Part shown: piece after piece, positions 56,744 to 64,000 of the stretch
Numbering within the stretch: position 1 is the first letter of the stretch
Layout of the letters: the number at the start of each line of letters is the position of its first letter
Source of the DNA: Thelonectria olida
Taxonomy: Eukaryota; Ascomycota; Sordariomycetes; Hypocreales; Nectriaceae
Assembly: GCA_020736575.1 (NCBI GenBank)
Contig: JAGPYM010000026.1
Coordinates: 248,001-312,000 of the forward strand
Direction: 5' to 3'
DNA: 64,000 bases
The notes under the pieces: generated by a model
What the model was told of the DNA's origin: nothing
Database searches by the model: none
The model's input: only the letters and a program-made list of their open reading frames with translations
Translations under genes and position numbers: made by a program

Positions 56744-58432
56744 ATGGAGTATTCTCATAATCTTGACAGCCTCTGTCCCGAGGTAACTGACATCATCTGC
56801 TCTGTCTTGCCCACCTCATCACTCCGCTCTCTCCGACTCGTCAACCACCACCTTGGCGCCATTGCTACAAAATGGGCATTCCAACACATACGGCTGGGAG
56901 CACGAGAAGGCCATTCTGATTACGAGCACTTCGTCAAGGTCGCCCAATTGAAAACATTGCGCCCATACGTGAGGGAGGTTACCTGCGATACGTGGCTTGG
57001 ACCCTGTGCGGAAGAGGATAGCGAATTCAATTTCAACCTTCCGCAAGACTTCCTAAGGGCACTGCCACTATTGCGTTGTTTTAAAAACGTCATTGCTGTG
57101 CATTTGCGATTCAGCCAGCGTACGAAACACGTCTGCACCAGTGGAACGGACACGGAGACAGACGACTTCAGATACCGCGTGCTCGACACCGTCTTCAACT
57201 GTATAGCAGGCACGTGGGCACCTGAGACACAGGCAAGACTAGATCAGAAGCTCTTCGGATTTAATTTCACGACAAACTACGCCGTGCCACCTTCGAATGC
57301 TGCACCAATCCCCATTAGAGAACTCACAGTCTCGAATCTAGCAGATTTCGACGACAAACGCCTCACCGACTCCAAAGTGTTCAAATATGTGCTGTCAATG
57401 CCTAGCCTGACGTCCCTTAAGCTATGCATCACCCAGCAACAAGTTGACGGAAACTGCGACAGCGAGGAGCAGCCGGAATCAGCCATCTGGTTCCGTGAGA
57501 AGTACGACATGTTTGAGAACATGCCGCATACGTGGCTCTCCCCGTCAATCGCTGCAAACCTCAGATCACTGTCGCTATATTCTAAAGATTACTGGGGATG
57601 GAACCCGAGAATGGACTTTCGCGCTGTGCTGCCGGGAGATGGCCCCGAATCTGGATTACCCCAGCTCAGGGTCCTCGCGCTGGGCATGTACGTCTTCAGC
57701 CACGAGTGGCAGTTCGAATGGATCGCGTCTTTGGGTCGTATGAACGGTAAGGGTGGACTGGAAGAGATCTACCTCGACCGATGCCCCATCATGGTCCAGG
57801 CACGACACCAAGCGCCGGCAGGTTACGGTACCCGGGTCGTCGGTACAGATGCAAGCGGCAATGACGTTAGCATTTCAAACGAGGGATACTATCTCCTCGA
57901 CGGGATGGAGGAGCAAGACACGTACGATGCTGATCTCACGGTGCAAGACTTTCCGCTTCGGTGGCATCACGTTCTGCCTCGTTGGCGCCAGACGATGAAG
58001 GCGCTCAAGGTGTTCAAGATGGGCCAGAGCTCGTGGAACTTTGCACCCAGACAAACATTGGACGCAAGGCGGCTTGAGCAAACGGCGCCCAAGAAGCCCA
58101 GTGATGAGCATCATCTTAAGCACCTCCTCCACCACAACAACTTCCGTCACTTCGACCGCCCTTCACCCCCGTCCCTAACGCAAGCCTCAAAAGCCAACGT
58201 GGCAAAGTACAGGCTCGGGACGGGCGTCGACGAAGACCAAAGGTTTCGTGCGCGGTATATTTACTTTGACATCACTTCCGGGCCGAGCGAATGGCGCGAC
58301 GTGTACTGGCCGTCGCGGGCGCATCCTCGACAGCCGCCTTTGGGCGACGACGTGCGGCAAAGGGACGTTGACGAGGTTTCTCGTATCATGGCCACGGTGG
58401 ACGGGAGGAGGAGAGGTTTCAAAGAAGTGTGA
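56744..58432 (+). CDS. F-box-like domain protein
   Basis: Intronless, 562 aa, ATG at 56744. Residues about 9-50 read as a fungal F-box (LCPEVTDIICSVLPTSSLRSLRLVNHHLGAIAT), followed by FQHIRL. The rest is a degenerate leucine-rich-type region (ELTVSNLADF, LTSLKLCI, LRSLSLYSKDYWGW, LRVLALGMY, GLEEIYLDRCP), as in many lineage-specific F-box proteins. It would recruit substrates to an SCF ubiquitin ligase; the target is unknown. The C-terminus ends in an RYIYFDITSGPSEWRDVYWP segment common to this fungal subfamily. Confidence 0.8.
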   Translation: MEYSHNLDSLCPEVTDIICSVLPTSSLRSLRLVNHHLGAIATKWAFQHIRLGAREGHSDYEHFVKVAQLKTLRPYVREVTCDTWLGPCAEEDSEFNFNLPQDFLRALPLLRCFKNVIAVHLRFSQRTKHVCTSGTDTETDDFRYRVLDTVFNCIAGTWAPETQARLDQKLFGFNFTTNYAVPPSNAAPIPIRELTVSNLADFDDKRLTDSKVFKYVLSMPSLTSLKLCITQQQVDGNCDSEEQPESAIWFREKYDMFENMPHTWLSPSIAANLRSLSLYSKDYWGWNPRMDFRAVLPGDGPESGLPQLRVLALGMYVFSHEWQFEWIASLGRMNGKGGLEEIYLDRCPIMVQARHQAPAGYGTRVVGTDASGNDVSISNEGYYLLDGMEEQDTYDADLTVQDFPLRWHHVLPRWRQTMKALKVFKMGQSSWNFAPRQTLDARRLEQTAPKKPSDEHHLKHLLHHNNFRHFDRPSPPSLTQASKANVAKYRLGTGVDEDQRFRARYIYFDITSGPSEWRDVYWPSRAHPRQPPLGDDVRQRDVDEVSRIMATVDGRRRGFKEV

Positions 58433-58804
58433 TTTGGGTTGCGAAGTTTGGAACGAAACTTGGCGATGCTGATGTCTGTGTATAATAGTGCCATGTATTG
58501 GGATGACTTGCCGGGGTGAATTTGGTTCGCTTGGAGGCGCATGATTCGATTTTGCATTACATTTTCCGTTTTGGGCGGGGGATCTGGAACAGGAGCCTTT
58601 TTCTCGGTAATGTTTCTCACAATGACTCTCTAGTCCTGAAGAAGTATTAAAATGTTATTTATAAAGAAGTTGTAAGTGGTGAGTGATGATGGGGCTCTGC
58701 AATGGACAGCTCACGTCCACAGCGTATCGACAAATCTTGTTGTGATCGAATCATATATAATGCCACTAGCTATACTATAATAGCATCTAATATAATAGTT
58801 AAAG

Positions 58805-59104
58805 CTACAAACTGAACCAAAGGCCAATTTGCGAGCCGATGACCCGTATCGCCCGGCACCGTACCGAATACAGACGACATTTCTGATTCTCATACAGGGG
58901 TATATCTCCGAGACCCTTTAAATCGGTAGCGTTTCCGGTCGCCGTCAAAACGTCGAGGTTTAAATGGATGGAAAAACCGTGGGGCCGGCCGTCCTTCATC
59001 TCGATGCGAGTGGTTGAGTGGCCGCGAAAATAGAACCGCGGAGCCCGTTTCAGGCCAATGTTTCTGCTTGAAGCCCCGGCACCGTAGCATCGGACCACGG
59101 ACAT
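58805..59104 (-). CDS. Possible small hypothetical protein divergent from the xylanase
   Basis: ATG-started frame of 99 codons with moderate third-position G/C preference, containing the protein-like stretch HGFSIHLNLDVLTATGNA. It matches no family I know and overlaps the expected xylanase promoter. It may be chance. Confidence 0.2.
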   Translation of the reverse strand: MSVVRCYGAGASSRNIGLKRAPRFYFRGHSTTRIEMKDGRPHGFSIHLNLDVLTATGNATDLKGLGDIPLYENQKCRLYSVRCRAIRVIGSQIGLWFSL

Positions 59105-59188
59105 GCTTACGGACGTGGACGCGTTTCGTCCGGCTCGTTTGTGAGTCCACGTCTTGTTTTGAGTTTAAAGGGTTGAGGACGGAGGAGA

Positions 59189-59195
59189 ATAAATA
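59189..59195 (+). promoter_or_regulatory. TATA-like element of the xylanase gene
   Basis: ATAAATA about 140 bases upstream of the ATG, followed by a pyrimidine-rich leader (CTCTCTTTTTCG at about 59266-59277). Position and composition fit a strongly expressed secreted-enzyme gene. Confidence 0.35.
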
Positions 59196-59264
59196 TCCAA
59201 CAGGATCCGTTTCCATGTTGAAGAGGTCTGGAAACAAAGGTTGTGGAACAATCAAGCATTTTAG

Positions 59265-60354
<1,090 letters not shown>

Positions 60355-60851
60355 GCTTGCAAAGAGACAGCCAAAATTTTTTTGAGAGAAAATGTTTTCT
60401 CGGTTCTTGTACATATAAAATGCATCATGAGTTGAGCTCGATGCCAAAAATGAGGACATATTTACACCATGATTGTCGCGGGTTCACTGCTGCCTGCATA
60501 GCTACAGTGCTGGAAAGTGCAGTACTCAATTGCGCACTGTATGAACAACGCTATTCTTCGCCCTAAAATTGGATCACGTCTCTGAAAGATGCGTCGCGGC
60601 ACCGTGCGCGTGCTTTGTACCTTCCCACGCTCAAACTGATGGCTCGTGTTCGTGATGACTTCAATTCTTTGTGGGCCACTTTAAACTGCTGTTCCCAACT
60701 TTCGACATGTGCGCGCAATCACAATCACATCATAAGAGATCCGCGTATCTGCTCTTAGATTGCTAGAAGGAGGGAGCTGGCTCTCTTCGGCCTCACGGTG
60801 GCGGCACGCGTTTTTGCACACACAACCTCTCAGCCTTGACACTCGACCGCC
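60355..60851. other. Intergenic region between xylanase and repair gene
   Basis: A 497-base tandem-gene spacer with the xylanase 3' end and the repair-gene promoter. No gene or notable repeat was seen. Confidence 0.5.
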
Positions 60852-63212
60852 ATGTCCACCTTCAACGGCATCGTGTCCGAGTTCCCCGACATCAGAAGTC
60901 TGTTCAGCTATTCGACGCAAGCCGTTGATACCTCGACTAATGATCTGGTAGTTGACTTCTTTCGAAACCACCCCGATGCGCAGCCGCCTCTTGCCTGCTT
61001 CCTCAGCCATGTTCACAGTGACCATCTGGCAGGCCTCGAGAGCTTCCGCTCGCCCTTGTATGTGTCCGCTCCCCATTTTGTCTTGAAGATGGCTCAAACT
61101 CTACCCAAGTGTGTACTGTTCCGCCGCGACAAAAGAGATTCTTCTTCGATTAGAGCGATACCCTTGTCGCATCAACTACGCCAACGGAATCCTCGAGGCA
61201 AGACAGCAAACCTACAAGCAACTCGCTAAAGTCTTGGTATGAACCCCCTCAATGAACTCATGACTATTTCCTGACTCTCATCAGAAACCTCTGCCATTGG
61301 AGACACCAGTAATGATTGAACTTCGCCCTGGACAAGAGATCCAAGTCACTTTGTTCGACGCGAATCATTGCCCTGGTGCCGTTATGTTCTGTGAGACCAC
61401 TTCGTCCAATTGTGCCCTCTCCTTAGACTCACTAACCCGCTCAAAGTAATCGAGGGTGACGGAAAGGCAGCGCTCTACACTGGCGATATCCGAAGCGAGC
61501 CCTGGTTTGTCAACTCAATTGCGCGAAGTCCCATCTTGGTCCAGTACACCTCTGGCATCAAGACCCTGGACAAAATCTACCTGGACACGTCATTCATCGA
61601 AGACATCCCCTTCCAGACCAAGGCTCAAGGCATCGCGGAGCTTATAAAGAAAGTTTTGAAATACCCCGCTGACACGGTGTTCCATTTCCAAGCCTGGACT
61701 TATGGGTACGAGGACGTTTGGGTTGCTCTATCAAAGGCTCTTAAATCACCAGTAAGATTAACTCAACATCGAGGTAATCCGCACTCTCTCTAACAATGAC
61801 CAGATTCATGTTGATGACTACAAACTTCGCATCTATGGCTCCCTCAAGGCTCGCTCCTCAGAGGCACGGTTCAGCAGCGACTACCACCTCACTCCCGAAT
61901 CGCCAGCGCTCACAGGATACATGTGTGGGAACACCCCCAAGCCAGGATGCTTGACTTCAGACGATTCTGTTCGCCTCCACAGCTGCGAGAAGGGAAACAT
62001 GTGTGAGATGGCTAAGCGATCGACAACAGTCAGCATCCAGCCAATCGTTGCTCACCTACCGAACGGGCAGGATTTGGCCGAGGTTGGTGTCGGTGGTGGA
62101 GGCGATGATTTGCAACGAGAGGCGGAGCTGGACTATCTCGACCAAGCCGGTCTCGAGGCGCTACTAGAGATGTTTGTCGCTAGCTGATTAGATTGATCGG
62201 TTGATTGCTAATTAGTCCTAGGCTCTGGTCATCCGAGTCGATGCCAGAAGAGGCTCGGAATAGTCTCGTGGAATTGTGGACGCGCGCAAGTTCAACAGGT
62301 CGGACGGTCCATCTCGATCACGGTATTTCCTCTGTCGATGATAAGATCTCGGTGACAGACATGGTCACACGTATCGTCAAGAAGCTTGAAGAGGGGAATC
62401 GCCCAACTCGTAACCACGAACAAGAGCAAGCCGAGTTGCCCAAGCTCATCCAGTTCCCATACTCGAGGCACTCGTCATACCCCGAACTTTGTCAGCTAGT
62501 TGATCTTTTTCAACCAAAGGATGTTTGGCCTTGCACGGTAGATCCAGTGGGCTGGTTAAATAATGGTGATTAACGAGGTCAATTGCTATGGGTCAAGACT
62601 GACTGGTTTCCAGGAACCAGCATTGCGTCGCTCTTTGGGGAGTTTTGCTCGGGAAACGAATTCGCGCACGACGCGAAGATGCAAGAATTTGCTGAGCAAC
62701 AAATGCCTATGAAGATGGCCGCGGGTGACAGCCAAGCGACGACCGCCTCTGTACCGATTTCATCGTCACCTCCGGCCGCTCCATCTATCGAGCCCCATGA
62801 ATCGAATCCCCGTCCGATTGCCTCTCCTTCCCTGTCGACGCACAATCCTAAAAAGTTCGTCACTCCTCTGGTGGAGACTCAGTCGACGAGTCGAGAAGAC
62901 ACGCCAATCGCGGCTGATGCAGACGTTGTGGCTGCTGACGTTCTGCCTGCCGTCCCTTCCGAGATGCCAGCTTCCCTTAACAAGCGATCCTTTGACTCTT
63001 CTGCAGAGGCAGATCACATTCAGTCAGATCCAAGTCGCCGCACTCCAGAGCAGGCTAATTCTTCCTTCTGTTCGGCCATTTCCGAGCATCATTCCACGGC
63101 GCGTCAAGAGGCATACTTCCAAATGCTCAATAATCTCGAGTCAGATGAGTGGCGGCCGATTTTCCTGATATCTACCAACGATGAGCACACAACTGTCGAT
63201 CAGGAGCTTTGA
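60852..63212 (+). CDS. DNA-repair nuclease of the Artemis/SNM1/PSO2 metallo-beta-lactamase family
   Basis: Eight exons, 60852-60897, 60952-61057, 61110-61236, 61285-61390, 61447-61751, 61804-62171, 62222-62565 and 62614-63212, give 666 aa. The start STFNGIVSEFPDIRIDFFR is typical of Artemis-like proteins, followed by the metal-binding FLSHVHSDHLAGLESF, VTLFDANHCPGAVMF (motif 2), LYTGDIRSE (motif 3) and the beta-CASP part (YLDTSFIEDIPF..., AWTYGYEDVW..., FPYSRHSSYPEL...). The tail after about residue 480 is Ser/Pro-rich. It processes DNA ends in the nucleus, in cross-link repair or end joining. Several introns use weak sites (GTCTGT, GTTTGT). Confidence 0.92.
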
Positions 63213-63308
63213 TCTGCGCAGCTTGTTGGATATTTGACCCAGCCAGATCACTCGGTGGCTCTGAGCCGGCGATGCCCCGAAGTCACTATTCCAAGCGATA
63301 CCCCAACT

Positions 63309-64000
63309 CTATACTCGATATAAGTCGACTAGGCTCTTTTCTGGCCATTGTAGCATTGCCAAAAACTTTGGGTGACCGGTCAGTTTTACTTCAATGTCGT
63401 CGAGCAACTGCCTCGCCCACCCTCTCCCGCACCAAGAGCTCATCTCCAATGTGGCCAAGAGTACGCAATAGTAGGCCAAGATGACGAGAGCGTGCGGCCT
63501 ATGTGAGCCAATATCCACGAGGATGCTGTCATGGATTCCATACATCCAAACGAGAACCGCGCCAGACTCGACGTAGACTCCAGCCAAGGCAACAAGCCTT
63601 GTCGCGCGCTCGAGATGGTCAATAGTGTCGGTGTAATGTTCCAGGCTGGATGCTGGCACTTCAGCTTCTTGGAAGGCGCGAAGGTTGCTCATGGCATCCC
63701 AGGTATCTAGGGGAAGGACGGTCGCTTCCAGGCTTGGCGTACTGGAGATGTTATCAGCACTCGATTCGTGGTCCGGATAGCCAGGAGTGCTCACTTGGGC
63801 ATTTCCGCGATGTGGTCGAGAGGCCAGACAGTGTATATGAGAGGGGCAAACTCTGATCTCAAAATGCTCTGTATGAAAGGCGATAGAGTTGTTTTTATAC
63901 CTCGCAGAAGACCCATGAGCTCGAGCATGTTGTGGATGGGATCATCGAGTTTTCCATCAACTGAACGGCTTGGAAGGGTGTACATGAGCAGGACAATGAC
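63309..64000 (-). CDS. C-terminal part of an Upc2-like Zn2Cys6 transcription factor (5' end outside window)
   Basis: The last exon 63309-63741 is joined to the exon 63795->64000 by a 53-nt intron (63742-63794); the gene runs off the right end. The frame has the C-terminal pattern of fungal transcription factors of the sterol-uptake-control (Upc2) type: LELMGLLRGIKTTLSPF, then IHDSILVDIGSHRPHALVILAYYCVLL and the final WARQLLDDIEVKL...FLAMLQWP. The DNA-binding Zn2Cys6 cluster, if present, is outside the window, so the DNA target cannot be judged. It converges on the repair gene with about 100 bases between the stop codons. Confidence 0.8.

Overview
This is a protein-coding stretch of a filamentous ascomycete genome (Pezizomycotina, probably Sordariomycetes). 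The case rests on many 49-62 nt GT-AG introns and on families typical of these fungi: a HET-domain protein, a SAT4/rhodopsin-like membrane protein, a Dal5-type permease, a GH11 xylanase with a fungal CBM1, a killer-toxin-like GH18 chitinase, a GPI wall protein with TTYCP repeats, and a Zn2Cys6-type regulator. I cannot name the genus. I saw no rRNA, tRNA, CRISPR array or intact transposon.

Layout. 1-8.8 kb: an eight-exon Dal5-like MFS permease (1416-3519), then about 5 kb with no convincing gene, ending in a 5'-truncated alpha/beta-hydrolase remnant that abuts an AT-rich inverted repeat. 8.8-12.1 kb: two minus-strand catabolic genes, a DAO-type FAD oxidoreductase and a TauD-type dioxygenase. 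13.7-16.4 kb: a divergent pair consisting of a helical N-terminal-domain protein (NLR-like) and a stand-alone SERAC1/DUF676-like lipase domain. 16.8-17.5 kb: a tentative small membrane protein gene. 18.3-21.3 kb: a large secreted GH18 chitinase with a 6-nt micro-exon inside its catalytic motif. 21.6-25.6 kb: an intronless 1325-aa protein with a prion-like, NPF-repeat N-terminal part and repeated CxxC modules. 26.3-27.2 kb: a secreted HD-domain protein. 28.1-30.1 kb: a Ser/Thr kinase. 32.1-34.6 kb: a sulfate permease, followed by about 7.4 kb without a recognisable gene that contains matches to the CYS3/MetR sulfur-regulator site. 42.0-43.3 kb: a repeat-containing beta-rich protein. 44.4-45.2 kb: a probable decayed gene. 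46.4-48.1 kb: a SAT4/rhodopsin-like protein. 48.4-49.2 kb: the GPI wall protein. 51.6-53.6 kb: the HET protein. 54.4-55.4 kb: a GNAT acetyltransferase. 56.7-58.4 kb: an F-box-like protein. 59.3-60.4 kb: GH11 xylanase plus CBM1. 60.9-63.2 kb: an Artemis/SNM1-type DNA-repair nuclease. 63.3 kb to the end: the C-terminal part of an Upc2-like transcription factor.

Together these look like an accessory-rich chromosome arm: secreted wall-active enzymes (chitinase, xylanase, wall protein), nutrient uptake (allantoate-type permease, sulfate permease, TauD dioxygenase) and self/non-self or immunity-type parts (HET, lipase and helical NLR-like domains, kinase), with one conserved housekeeping repair gene. 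Exon joins given for the main genes keep frame from start to stop; exceptions are flagged in the entries.
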